DNA of 64,000 nucleotides from contig NC_053392.1 of NCBI RefSeq assembly GCF_905171765.1, forward strand, positions 398,688,119 to 398,752,118. Reading direction: 5' to 3'. The DNA is from Bufo bufo (taxonomy: Eukaryota > Chordata > Amphibia > Anura > Bufonidae). Made by a program: the position numbers and the translations under genes. Shown here piece after piece: positions 42,620 through 53,416 of the stretch. Every line of letters begins with the position of its first letter. Within the stretch, counting starts at the first letter, position 1. The notes under the pieces are model-generated. The model made no database searches. It was not told the origin of the DNA and saw only the letters and a list, made by a program, of their open reading frames with translations.

Positions 42620-43215
42620 CTGCGCATGTCTATGGACTTGTATGTACCGCCCGTCACCTTTTTACCATTGGGCATGCGTGCAGACTTCATGCATTTTTCA
42701 GGTAGGTTATTCTTTGCGCAGGCGCTCGAACTTCAATACTTGCTTAGTTATCCCTCTTCTACTGCGCATGTCTTCATACTTATATATTGACCTGATCTTA
42801 TCATTCCACTGCGCATGGATTTGATCTTTATAACTTGCAAGGTGGAGTTCTATGGCGCATGCGCAATATCTTTGTCTATAACTATGCTTCTGCATCTTGC
42901 CACTGCGTAAGTCCATAGACTTATATATTGCGCCGATCTCATTTTTTCATTGGGCATGCGTTCAGACTTAGTAAATTGTCATATACTTTCTTCAACTGCG
43001 CCTGCGCTCAGACTTCAACAGATATTCTATCATCCACTCTCTATTGCGCATGTCTTCATACTTATACATTCACTAGATCTATCTTTTAGTGCGCATGTCT
43101 TTGGACTTATTCTTTGTGCGAAGTTGTTCGCGCCTATGTTGGAACATCACTACTCATTGCGCCGGCGTGCAGACTTTGATATACTTTTTATTAGTCTGTC
43201 TATACTGCGCATGTC
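42620..43215. repeat. Array of GCGCATG/GCGCAGGCGC words (NRF1-like sites)
   Basis: About twelve TGCGCATG(T/C), GGGCATGCG or TGCGCNGGCGC words spaced mostly 40-50 bp apart, each followed by a GGACTT or CAGACTT word, so this is a degenerate tandem of roughly 45 bp. TGCGCATGCGC is the consensus of the vertebrate activator NRF1. The inverted copy in the right arm (45740-46430) keeps the pattern. Confidence 0.65.
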
Positions 43216-43432
43216 ATTGGACTTAGTTTCTTATTGGGATCATACTCGGTCTTGGTGGTTTTAAAGGTAAGTTATCCTTACATTTGCGCTAGGGTTATAT
43301 TGTTGTCGTCTTTAGCACTATTGGACATTGCATATGCTTGAGCTTATCTAGTAACTGACTTTATAATTTTATCGCATGTGTCCACTCTCGGTGGTCTGAA
43401 GATGGACTTATTTTAATTTTATAGGAAAGCAC

Positions 43433-44494
43433 TGAGGAAAACTTTTTTGAGTTTGTTGAGAAACTCAACAGTAATGCACTAGGCCTCAAATTTACAGCTG
43501 AGATAGATAAGAATAGACTGAATTTTCTTGACCTGACAATTATCCTGGAAACTGATGGGGGTGTAAAAACAACAATATATAGGAAACCCACCTCAACAAA
43601 TAGTTTACTCCACTGGGAGAGCCATTACCCTACTACACTCAAGAAAGGCATCACAATAGGACAATATCTTCGAGCTAAGCATAACTGCTCCACAATCAAA
43701 GGCTTTGAGTATGAATGTAAACTACTGTACAGTAGGTTTCTGGCTAGAGGGTTCCCAAAAAAAGTACTACATAGAGCATACAATAGAGCAAAAAACTGTA
43801 ATAGGACCATTTTACTCTCAAATAATAAACAAGTACGGTGTATAGGGAATTTTGATGGTCAACACGAGAGGATCCGTAACATACTCAGATGACACTGGCA
43901 TATATTATTGGCAGATGAAGAGCTAAAAGAAATTATTTCCCCTAATTCCGCCATCACTTATAGACGAGGGCAAAATATAAAAGAAAAATTGGTACACAGC
44001 CACTTCACACGCAATGAAAAACAAGACATACACACATGGTTAAGTACAAAAGGATCATATCCATGTGGTGATTGCATCTTCTGTGAAAGAATGACACCAA
44101 AGAAAGAATTTACAAATCCAGTAGACAATAAAAAAAATACCTAATAAAAGAGTACATTAATTGTAAATCCACAGGAGTTATTTATGCTTTTCAATGTGGA
44201 TGTCCGAAACTGTATATAGGAAAAACTACACAGGAACTCAGAAGACGCATATCAAAACATCTGAGTACCATCAAGACTGACTCTGATACTCCCCTCTCCA
44301 GACATGTACAAACAAATCATAATGGTAATACCCAGACCATTAAAGTATGGGGAATACAAAAATTGAAGCTGGGTCCCAGGATGGGTAACTTGGATAGGAG
44401 ATTGCAACAGGAAGAAACCAGATGGATTTACCGTTTAAGTAGCTTGGCCCCACATGGTCTGAATGAGGGGTTCACGTATGCATCATTCCTCTAA
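43433..44494 (+). pseudogene. PLE 2 RT C-terminus and GIY-YIG nuclease
   Basis: Starts within RT (STEENFFEFVEKLNSNALGL, FLDLTIILETDGGVKTTIYR), then a thumb-like region (KGITIGQYLRAKHNC). A stop comes near 43890 and the connector continues (CGDCIFCERMTPKKEF, with paired cysteines). A frameshift near 44140 precedes the GIY-YIG nuclease (GVIYAFQCGCPKLYIGKTT, then LRRRISKHLSTI) and the end (RWIYRLSSLAPHGLNEGFTY, stop 44492-44494). The nuclease nicks the target and primes reverse transcription in PLEs. The catalytic RT core and N-terminus are missing. Related to PLE 1 but a separate subfamily. Confidence 0.88.
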
Positions 44495-44546
44495 AAGATT
44501 CCTAGTATAAGATAATAACAAACAGTATCAAAACAAAAGAAACGTA

Positions 44547-45476
44547 CAGAACAGACCAAAAGTTTGGACACACCTTCTCATTCAAAGAGTTATCTTTATT
44601 TTCATGACTATGAAAATTGTAGATTCACACTGAAGGCATCAAAACTATGAATTAACACATGTGGAATTATATTCATAACAAAGAAGTGTGAAACAACTGA
44701 AAATATGTCATATTCTAGGTTCCTCAAAGTAGCCACCTTTTGCTTTGATTACTGCTTTGCACACTCTTGGCATTCTCTTGATGAGCTTCAAGAGGTAGTC
44801 CCCTGAAATGGTTTTCACTTCACAGGTGTGCCCTGTCAGGTTTAATAAGTGGGATTTCTTGCCTTATAAATGGTGTTGGGACCCTCAGTTACGTTGAGGA
44901 GAAGTCAGGTGGATACACAGCTGATAGTCCTACTGAATAGACTGTTAGAATTTGTATTATGGCAAGAAAAAAGCAGCTAAGTAAAGAAAAATGAGTGGCC
45001 ATCATTACCTTAAGAAATGAAGGTCAGTCAGTCAGCCGAAAAATTGGGAAAGTAAGGTCTATTTGACCATGAAGGAGAGTGATGGGGTGCTGCGCCAGAT
45101 GACCTGGCCTCCACAGTCATCGGACCTGAACCCAATCGAGATGGTTTGGGGTGAGCTGGACCGCAGAGTAAAGGCAAAAGGGGCAACAAGTGCTAAGCAT
45201 CTCTGGGAACTCCTTCAAGACTATTGGAAGACCATTTCAGGGGACTACCTCTTGAAGCTCATCAAGAGAATGCCAAGAGTGTGCAAAGCAGTAATCAAAG
45301 CAAAAGGTGGCTACTTTGAAGAACCTAGAATATGACATATTTTCAGTTGTTTCACACTTGTTTGTTATGTATATAATTCCACATGTGTTAATTCATAATT
45401 TTGATGCCTTCATAGTCATGAAAATAAAGAAAACTCTTTGAATGAGAAGGTGTGTCCAAACTTTTGGTCTGTACTA
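44547..45476 (+). mobile_element. Deleted Tc1 element (CAGTACAGACC family), copy 2
   Basis: 930 bp with ends CAGAACAGACCAAAAGTTTG and CTTTTGGTCTGTACTA between TA at 44545-44546 and 45477-45478. On the plus strand the transposase start (ATG 44959, ARKKQLSKEK then a stop) is joined near 45055 to the same C-terminal part (45063-45335, TMKESDGVLRQMTWPPQSSD). The internal deletion matches that of 26698-27636, so both descend from one deleted master copy. Confidence 0.9.
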
Positions 45477-45555
45477 TATATCAAAGTATTCAATGTATTC
45501 AATACAAAAACTGTTAAAAAATAGGATGGGACAACGGCAGTGAACATGCGAAAAT

Positions 45556-47069
45556 TAGTCCATCTTCAGACCACCGAGAGTGGACACATGCGATAAAATT
45601 TTAAAAGTCAGTTACTAGATAAGCTCAAACATATGCAATGTCCAATAGTGCTAAAGACGACAACAATATAACCCTAGCGCAAATGTAAGGATAACTTACC
45701 TGTAAAACCACTAAGACTGAGTATGAGCCCAATAAGAAACTAAGTCCAATGACATGCGCAGTATAGACAGACTAATAAAAAGTATATCAAAGTCTGCACG
45801 CCGGCGCAATGAGTAGTGATGTTCCAACATAGGCGCGAACAACTTTTTGGGAAGGACAAAAATTTAAGTCCGATGACATGCGCAGTGAAAATAGATAGGA
45901 AAATCTTGACGTTGGCACAAAGAATAAGTCCAAAGACATGCGCACTAAAAGATAGACCTAGTGAATATATAAGTATGAAGACATGCGCAATAGAGAGTGG
46001 ATGATAGAATATCTGTTGAAGTCTGAGCGCAGGCGCAATTGAAGAAAGTATATGACAATTTACTAAGTCTGAACGCATGCCCAATGAAAAAATGAGATTG
46101 GCGTAATATATAAGTCTATGGACTTACGCAGTGGCAAGATGCAGAAGCATAATTATTGACAAAGATATTGCGCTTGCGCCATAGAACTCCACCTTGCAAG
46201 TTATAAAGATCAAATCCATGCGTAGTGGAATGATAAGATCAGGTCAATATATAAGTATGAAGACATGCGCAGTAGAAAAAGGATAACTAAGCAAGTGTTG
46301 AAGTTCGAGCGCATGCGCAAAGGATAACCTACCTGAAAAATGCATGAAGTCTGCACGCATGCCCAATGGTAAAAGGTGACGGGCGGTACATACAAGTCCA
46401 TAGACATGCGCAGTGGCGAGATGCAGATGAGTCTGTGTCTAAGATCTGGGGCATGCGTCACAGGAGCAATACCATTCATTGGACAAGCAAGAGATAGGGG
46501 AGTGACTATAAGCCCAACACTAAATAAAACCACCCCGTATAGGCTAGAATGTTAACACAGCAACAAAATAGATACATAGTAGCTAACAGAGTGACGATGT
46601 CATCAGAGGGAGGTTTTAAATGGCGGGGTGCCGCCTCCTCACCAGCATACTGCCCGATACCCCTGAGGACGCCAAGTGTTTGGCGAAACATGTCAGGGAC
46701 AGAGTGTGTTATTGTGTATTTTAGACAGTTTGTGCCTGTGAGAGTGTGATGATGGAGATAGCATAGAACAGCAAGGCTCAACAAGAGGGAACGCATCCCC
46801 CCAATTCCAGTGCACTGTGAGATAACAGTGCTAGTATACCACAGTAGTAACCGTTAAAGCGGGGGAGCCAGTGAGGCAGGAAGTAATGTGCGTCCCTTAG
46901 TTAGCCCCTGTGACACAATAGTGCAATACCAGCGATTAGAATAATAAAGCTCACAGACACAGCTGATAATTTTAATAGGGGAATAAATGTTATGTTTTAC
47001 ATCAGTATGGAATTAACACATGTAAACTAAGAGACAATTATTGGTCCATGTGACCATTTGTAAATAAAT
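45556..47069 (+). repeat. Right inverted pseudo-LTR arm of PLE 2
   Basis: Reverse complement of the left arm: for example ACCGAGAGTGGACACATGCG and GCAATGTCCAATAGTGC pair with 43320-43400, and GTTATGTTTTACATCAGTAT pairs with 41303-41325. Divergence is a few percent by eye, with small indels. No Kolobok insert on this side, so that insert came after the arms existed. Confidence 0.9.
46650..46700 (+). ncRNA. Hammerhead-like motif, right arm of PLE 2
   Basis: Same fold as 42342-42395: CTGCCC, GATA, CCC, CTGAGGA, stem II CGCCAA...TTGGCG, GAAA, CATGTC. After the cleavage site the sequence is AGGGACAG instead of GGGGGGCAG, which shortens stem I. The core is intact, stem I is weakened. Confidence 0.6.
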
Positions 47070-47587
47070 AGTATGTTGGGTCAAACTCTCTATTCCCGAC
47101 ACTATCAGACGTACCTTAAGGGGGTTTAGCCCCTTATGGATCTTTGGGAGGGCGGAGAAAGTGGCTACTCTCGGGAAGGATGGTATCAAATATTCAAACT
47201 CCTTCCTATCAACTTATTCTCCAAGGCTTCCTGCAACAACTGAGACAGTTCGAGGGAGAATTTGTTTGTAGGATCCGTTTTCAAGACCTCATAATTATCC
47301 TATCTGAAAGGAGAGATAAACACATATGGCTATATTGTCGGTTAAGGACAACAGATTTCCCCCCTTATCCGAGGGTTTGACTACAATATCCTTGTTTTTA
47401 CTTAGTTGTTGTAACGGCTGCATTTCCGCATGTGTATAGTTTTTTGCGGACTTGAGTGGGTTTAATCAGTTCCATATCTCTGATCACCAACCTTAAAAAC
47501 AGGTCGATATTGGCCTCACCTAGTGTTTTTGGGGGCATTTTTGTACTTTTCTTTTTGAGATTTGTGAATGGACCTTGTCCCTTAGGA

Positions 47588-47675
47588 CATAGTAACATAG
47601 TAACATAGTATATAAGGTCGAAAAAAAAGACATTTGTCCATCCAGTTCGGCCTGTTATCCTGCAAGTTGATCCAG
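47588..47675 (-). mobile_element. 3' tail of a CR1/L2-type LINE
   Basis: Minus strand: CTGGATCAACTTGCAGGATA, GGCCGAACTGGATGGACAAA and a repeated CTATGTTACTATGT end. It matches the 3' end of the LINE at 56300-56394. Very short, 5'-truncated insertion in the older PLE. Confidence 0.8.
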
Positions 47676-48759
47676 ACAGTCCTCTTCATTCAACAGTTCA
47701 ACTAAGTCACCAAAATACCTGAGGTCCCATAGTTCTAATCCCATTTCAAAACATTTTTTTCTATCTAATGAAGAAAAAATTGTGTCAATGTAATTTTCTA
47801 GTGAACAAGTGCAGATCCTTTACCCAGTCAAAGAGATTAAATGTGGTTGGTACATGATGGATGAACCCTTTCATTAGTATAGCTCATTCAGTCTCAGATA
47901 AAATAAATCCAGACAGATTTATAATTTCAGAGTCATCAGACATAGATTCTATTGTTTTTTGTTGTATTGTTGTGATTGAGGTTGTGTTCGATCTCTAAGT
48001 GCATATGTGTTTATAGGTGTCTGGCCTAAAAAAGGCGTTACATTTGGGGTTGAGGAAGATGATGCAGATGAGCCAGAGGAGACAGATAATCCCTCTGCTC
48101 CTCTCAATTCGTCTGGTTCCCTTCCCCCACTTATTGTGCCTACTTCTGGGTGATAATATTGGAGATCCCATTGGGGTAATATGGTGTTCGTTGGTCCTCT
48201 CGAATTTGGGATCTGGGACCCCCACTTCTAAACTGGCCCCTTGTACGCCCTCTACCTCTCCAGTTAAGTCTGCGGTTCTGGTATGATTGTTGTTGATTTT
48301 GTTCAAAATCTGAACTCTCAGCCTCTATCAGTGCCAGAACCTTTATGTAATGTAACCTCGTATGCTGTCTTATTCTTAAATTCCGTTAGATCTCTAATAA
48401 GTTGTCCAGAGGCATTGCTAGGTTAAAACATTCGAGGCCTGGGCCCCAGATGTTTTGCCCCAGGCCCCAAATGTACTGCCTGCCAGATAGATCCAACTGT
48501 ATTGCCATCCTTAGGACGGCAATACAATTGAATCTAATGTCTTGCAAGAGCTGAAGGACCTGTGATGACAACACAGTCCATGTGATCAGTTCTAAATGCA
48601 GTAGCTGAAAAGGACCTGCGATGATGTCAGGAGAGGATAGCTCAGCGGTGAAGAGAAATCCTGGAAAGAATCTGTGGTGAGGTCTGCTACATGAGGAGAG
48701 GTAAGTTAGGGGTAGATTACTCAGTGTGAGAGGCAGAGCAATGTTGGGAGTTGTAGTTA

Positions 48760-49480
48760 TTTAACTGGGACTGTATGTTAGGGCTGAAGTTGTTTACGTG
48801 GGACAGTGAGGTGGAGTGATGTTATTTACATGGGACTGAATACTGAGGGGTGATGTTATTTACATGGGACTGTATGTTGAAGGTGGCTGGAGAGGGGGTG
48901 ATGTTATTTATGTAGGACTGTATTTTGGAGGGGGCTGTAGACAGATAGGGATGTTATTTACATGTGACTGTATATTAGAGGGATGGTGTGATGGTATTTA
49001 TATGGGACTCTATGGCGGAGGAGGGAAATAACGTTATTTACATGGGACTGTATGGTGGAGGGGCTGAGGAATTATAATTTATGAGGACAGTAAACTGAGG
49101 AATATAACTACAGGGGGCACTACAGGGGGCACTACTGGGGGCGCTTCAAGGCGAGCATTATAACAGTAGGGGGCAATATAAGTACTTGGGGCACTGTGTG
49201 GGCATTATAACAGTAGGGGGAGATATAAATACTGGGGAACTTCAGGGTGAGCATTATAACAGTATGTGGTATTATGAATACTGGGGGCACTGTGGGGACA
49301 TTTTAAATCCAGGGGACATTAAGCATTCTTATTACTACTGGGGCCTCTATAGGAGGGACTTATAGATCCACATTATTTCTATTACTACTGAGGGGTCTAT
49401 AGAGAGCTTTATTACCACTGGGATAACACTAGTGGGGCCTTATTTCTACTAGGGGCTCTGTAAGGACATTATTAATACCG
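48760..49480. repeat. Degenerate tandem repeats inside the hAT element
   Basis: First, seven or so units of TTATTTACATGGGACTGTAT with a GAGGGG spacer (48780-49070). Then units built from GCATTATAACAGTAGGGGG and TACTGGGGGCACTGT (49110-49320). No coding content. Confidence 0.7.
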
Positions 49481-49497
49481 GAAGGCTCTTCTACTAA

Positions 49498-49849
49498 GGG
49501 TACTTTCACACTTGTGGCAGAAGATTCCGGCAGGCAGTCTGACAACTGCATTGAAATGCCGGATCCGTCTCTCTGGTGTCATCCGGATCCGGCATTAATG
49601 CATTGCAATGGGAAAAAATGCCGGCAAGTGTTCCGGAATTTTGGATGGATGTAAAACCGCAGCATGCTGCAGTATTATCTCCATCCTGAAAAGGCAAAAA
49701 GACTGAGCTAAAGACATCCTGATGCATCCTGAACGGATTGCTCTCCATTCAGAATGCATTAGGATAAAACTGATCAGTTCTTTTCAGGTATTGAGCCCCT
49801 AGTACGGAACTCAATGCTGGAAAAGAATAACGCTAGTGTGAAAGTACCC
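49498..49849. mobile_element. Harbinger-like MITE (GGGTACTTTCACAC), complete
   Basis: 352 bp with ends GGGTACTTTCACACTTG and CTAGTGTGAAAGTACCC and TAA at 49495-49497 and 49850-49852. Interior words ATGCCGGATCCG, GCATTGCAATGG and AACGGATTGCTCTCC; partly palindromic. The partial copy at 20601 is the same family. Lies inside the hAT 48407-50322. Confidence 0.8.
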
Positions 49850-50746
49850 TAAGGGAGACACTCTTGGGGAGCACTATCACTGTTGGGGGCACTGTAGTGG
49901 GCAGTATTACTAATTAGGGCATTCTAGAAGGGAATTACTATTAATGGGACTATGAGGAGTACTATTACTATGGGGGGGCACTCATTTTTCTTCAGGATAG
50001 TATTTGGGGTAGAGAAAAGTGAGGAAGCTAAGATGTCTGTGTTTCACACTCTGCAGAGATGAGGCGCGGCTGAGAGAAGTTGTCTAGACCGATTGGAGAA
50101 GATGATGACAGAGAATATCTACATCAGAGGAGACGTCATCTGGGAGACACTGGATGTGTAAGGTACGTGCTGCTGTATAGCTGTTTAGCAAGTACAGTAA
50201 AATGTCTTCAGTGCTAGTGTTTGCAGGGGGAGGGATTGGGGGGGGCGTGCGTATGGTTGACTTAGAGAATTATTCATTGGGGCTTGGGCCCTGGATCTTT
50301 TGAGACCCTAGCAACGCCCCTGAAGTTGTCTATGCTTATGCACAATCAAGGCTGTTTTGAATCTATCAGTGTTATTTTGTAATTCAAGTTCTCTTTTAGA
50401 GAATTCTGAATGATCCTTGAACCTCAAAGCTGACTCAGTAAGACTCTCGATACGTTTTTCAATTAACTCAATGTTAATCTTTTCATGCTCTAGTAAAAGT
50501 TTCATTAGACGTAATGAACTTGCTGTGACTTCTGACTCCCACTTAGATAACAAATCAGTACAGATACGTTTCGCTGGTCTTATGAAAATACGTAAACCTT
50601 TTGGGTATAATTGAATTTTTTATGTAATTCTCCAGGGATTGAATTTCCCACCACGATTTAAGATGTTCCATGCGGGTATTGTATAACTCCCTGAAGGTAG
50701 TTTTAATCGATGGAGAGGATGTGTTAGAAACCTTAAAAACCAGCAA

Positions 50747-51390
50747 TCACCAGTAAATCAATCAATGTTATTCAGTGGGGAAAAAAAACTAAACAACTAA
50801 TTCTATAAATTCACAGCTAAGACAATAACCTGCCAGAAGGTATGACCCACAATAGTGGTATGAAGGACAAGTATTATTCACAGATTACCACCATTAAAAC
50901 ATAACCTTTAGTTTAATCATATTAAAATGATATTAAATCTCAGAGTATCAAAGAAAGAAAAATAAACAAAAATCAAAAAGGTCCTAAATATAGTAAAATT
51001 ACGGATGTAGACTGGTTTCTTGTAGGGACACAGTCTATTTGTCTCACCCAAATTATGCTGTTATAGGTGTAGACCAATTTATTTTCTGGGACTCTGTCCC
51101 TGAGTCTCACCCTATTATTAGAGCCCTACCTACAAAACGGAATGGCCGCCGTGATAGGGGTGATCCCATATCAGGATCCTCCTGTATTGCCCTGGGCTTT
51201 TCCTGATAGGGAAGTGAAAGGCCTATTAATATAAATGGGCTAACTAACTACCAAAGACACAAAAAAATAAAATACTGCGTATAGTACTACCATGAATATA
51301 GCAACCACCACCAATGATTATCAATTCCTATAATCAGACCTAAATATCAGGGCCTCAATTGGTGCCTCCACCTAATTTGCAACTCATGAT
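50747..51390. other. Pseudo-LTR region of the older PLE
   Basis: Non-coding AT-rich DNA between the PLE gene start and the hammerhead-like motif. Two copies of TAGACTGGTTTCTTGTAGGG/TAGACCAATTTATTTTCTGG-type text lie near 51007 and 51070. No recognised gene. Confidence 0.45.
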
Positions 51391-51445
51391 GACCCTGTTT
51401 CAACGCGTTTCGCCCGTTCAATCACAGGGCTCTTCAAGGGACATC
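51391..51445 (-). ncRNA. Hammerhead-like motif of the older PLE
   Basis: Minus strand: GTCCC, TTGAAGA (one change from CUGANGA), stem II GCCC...GGGC, GAAA, CGCGTT, then GAAACAGGG that could close stem I with CCC. Decayed but in the expected pseudo-LTR place. Confidence 0.5.
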
Positions 51446-52543
51446 TAGTTATATAATACACAGATCTAGATGAATAGAAAGCATCAATACTTCAAACAAT
51501 CAAAACTGAAGTTGAGAAATTCAAAAACACTGTATAATAACAAAAATATTTGTAGTCATCTCCTCTCCCCATGCATGTATATAACAAATATTTTATCCAA
51601 GCAAGGAATGCCACTTTTATATTTGGATAGTTTCAACTCACATTTATGCCCAGCAATCAAGTAATTAAATTGTTAGAATGTTAAATACTTGCGTGCCCCA
51701 TGTGAGTAGTTTGAGCGGTGGGTGCTGTGTCCCATAGATAAATTTAGTTAGTTAGATGGCGCAGCAGATGAACTAGGTACACACGCCTTTATACTGTATT
51801 AGACCGGCTGTTGAGACTAAGTCTAATGCACAGTCAGTCTATGAATAACAGAACAGATTAAGAATGAATGGCACAGCAGGGGAAAGAGATGCACAGGGCA
51901 ATAACACAAAGCCTGCACTTTCCCTGCATTCTCCTTATGCTCTCCCTACAGTGTCTGAAAACACTCTCTATAATCTTTCTATACTGTCCCTATCCAATAT
52001 TCTACAGTTAAAAGATTGCTAAAACACTTCCAAGCACTTGTCACATCTCCCTATGCTCAGCTCACAGTAAAATGGCCAGACGGGGGAACCGCAATTTTCA
52101 ACTTGAATGCGTCCATGATCCGTCCGCACCGCAAAAAAATAGAGCAAATTCTGCGGTGCGGAGAAACGGACAGAAACATCACTGAAGCACTCCTTAGTGC
52201 TTCCGTGGGGTTCCGATCCGTGTTTCCGTTCCGCATCTCCATCATTGAGGACCCATTCAAGGGAATGCGGAGTACACACGGTCCAGTGTCCATGTATTGC
52301 GGGGCCGCAATACGGCCACGGACCCACAACGCTGTGACATCACAAGGGGTGGATATCTGCTGATTGACTGGATGCATGGCATTATGGGTCATATCTCGTT
52401 CCTGGCCTTCTTACTTTAACTTTGTAACACATGTAGATACTGATTTAGGAAAAAAATGAATCCTTACCACAAAGCGCGAGGAAATTTGGTTTGGATTCAT
52501 AGTGAATCGAATTTCAATTCATCTCACTTCGTTTTGCTCAAAA
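51446..52543 (-). mobile_element. hAT-type relic with a GGCCTC-family MITE fragment
   Basis: Minus-strand text from AGTGAGATGAATTGAAATTC (52530) through CCCATAATGCCATGCATCC, CAGTCAATCAGCAG and TTGTGATGTCACAG matches the hAT start at 22768-22900. Within it, 52075-52330 has the GGATCATGGACGC, TGCGGTGCGGAGAAACGGAC and ATTGCGGCCCCGCAATAC text of Harbinger-like miniature elements. The part 51446-52010 is unassigned. No gene is supported. Confidence 0.45.
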
Positions 52544-52559
52544 CTACTAGATAATATTG

Positions 52560-53275
52560 TTAGAACAGGTAGAAAGCGGGGTAGAGGAAAGAGTGCCAGG
52601 AAAGCTAGCCCTGATCTGACACACCCCAACAAGTTTGCAAGGTTGGCAGATGAGGGAGATGTCAGTTCAGGGAGAGCACTGCTGCAGCCAGACCCTTCCT
52701 CTGCCAGTCAGGGGAATGTCCGCTCCAGTAAGCAGGGGACTAGGAGAGCAGGGCAGGCCAGACAGATACTGGTAGTAGGTGACTCAATTATTAGGGGTAC
52801 AGATAGGACGATCTGTCACTAAGACCGGGATCATCGAACAGTGTGTTGTCTTCCTGGCGCTCGAGTTCGACACCTCGCGGATCAGGTTGACAGATTACTG
52901 GGAGGGGCTGGAGAAGATCTAGCAGTCATGGTCCATATCGGAACCAATGACAAAGTTAGAGGTAGGTGGAGCATCCTTAAAAATGATTTTAGGGATTTAG
53001 GTCAAAAGCTTAGGGCAAGGACCTCAAAGGTAGTGTTTTCCAAAATACTACCTGTACCACGAGCCACACAAGAAAGGCAGCGAGCGGTAGATTAGGGACT
53101 AGGTTAACAAGTGGCTCAAGAACTGGTGTAGGAAGGAGGGGTTTGGGTTCCTGGAAAACTGGGCCGACTTCTCTGTCGGCTACAGGCTCTATCGTAGGGA
53201 TGGGCTGCGCCTCAATGGGGAAGGGGCAGCTGTGTTGGGGAGAAGATGGCTAGAAGGTTGGAGGAGTGTTTAAAC
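52560..53275 (+). pseudogene. LINE ORF1 with SGNH-type esterase domain
   Basis: A basic, proline/serine-rich N-terminal part (GRKRGRGKSARKASPDLTHP) precedes an SGNH hydrolase domain: block I ILVVGDSIIRGTDR, block III VMVHIGTND, then VVFSKILPVPR and a final YRRDGLRLNGEG. The last block has Arg where esterases of this kind usually carry the catalytic His. Stops occur near 52821 and 53093 and a frame change follows. CR1-group ORF1 proteins are known to hold such an esterase domain; its role in retrotransposition is unclear. Confidence 0.8.
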
Positions 53276-53416
53276 TAGGCACTGGGGGGAGGGTAATTAC
53301 GTTATAGGATGGGAAGATTTTGCAGATAGAGACCGGGGGCGAGGTAATGGGACTGGGTGAGGAATGGAAGGAGGGACTAGAACAGTTCAGAAGGAAAGAT
53401 GTAGGGTAAAAAATAT

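Larger units (their letters stand above)
41197..47069 (+). mobile_element. Penelope-like element 2 with inverted pseudo-LTR arms
   Basis: Insertion framed by a perfect 15-bp duplication AGTATGTTGGGTCAA (41182-41196 and 47070-47084), in the RT gene of the older PLE. Left arm about 41245-43430 (minus a Kolobok-like insert) and right arm 45556-47069 are inverted copies of about 1.5 kb. Between them lie the 3' part of the PLE gene (43433-44494) and a Tc1 element (44547-45476). Each arm carries a hammerhead motif and an array of GCGCATG words. The 5' part of the gene is absent. Confidence 0.88.
48407..50322. mobile_element. Non-autonomous hAT element (CAGAGGCATTGCTAGG ends)
   Basis: 1916 bp with ends CAGAGGCATTGCTAGG and CCTAGCAACGCCCCTG and a perfect 8-bp duplication AAGTTGTC (48399-48406 and 50323-50330). 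Near the ends are GGCCTGGGCCCC and GGCTTGGGCCCT words. The interior has degenerate repeats and a Harbinger-like insert but no transposase. Inserted in the N-terminal region of the older PLE. Confidence 0.9.
39112..50746 (-). pseudogene. PLE protein (RT plus GIY-YIG), fragmented host copy
   Basis: Fragments in protein order. Helical N-terminal part KWESEVTASSLRLMKLLLEH (50308-50553), homologous to PLE 1 at 25361. RG-rich part (NWRGRGRTRGQFRSGG, about 48190-48270). A KDLHLF-type block near 47830. The TLGEANIDLFLRLVIRDMEL region and a decayed SDKGG block (47100-47590). RT with SMDVEALYTSIPH and RGTAMGSPCAP (40836-41069). RT C-terminus with FLDTRIERGDN and TIYRKKTSTNSLL (39770-40069). GIY-YIG nuclease (VYMWTKICWKNMMFKLRILE, 39109-39336, preceded by FRCGRCKALHF-type cysteines). 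PLEs retrotranspose by target-primed reverse transcription using RT and this nuclease. Many stops and frameshifts. Confidence 0.82.
39112..51445 (-). mobile_element. Old Penelope-like element, split by four insertions
   Basis: Minus-strand PLE whose pieces line up when inserts are removed: pseudo-LTR and start (51445-50331), hAT 48407-50322, N-terminal and RGG region (48398-47790), LINE tail 47588-47675, RT N-terminus (47581-47085), PLE 2 (41197-47069), RT core (41181-40734), solo LTR 40064-40728, RT end and GIY-YIG (40058-39112). The hAT at 33568-39111 cuts off the end. Each junction resumes the same protein. Confidence 0.85.
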
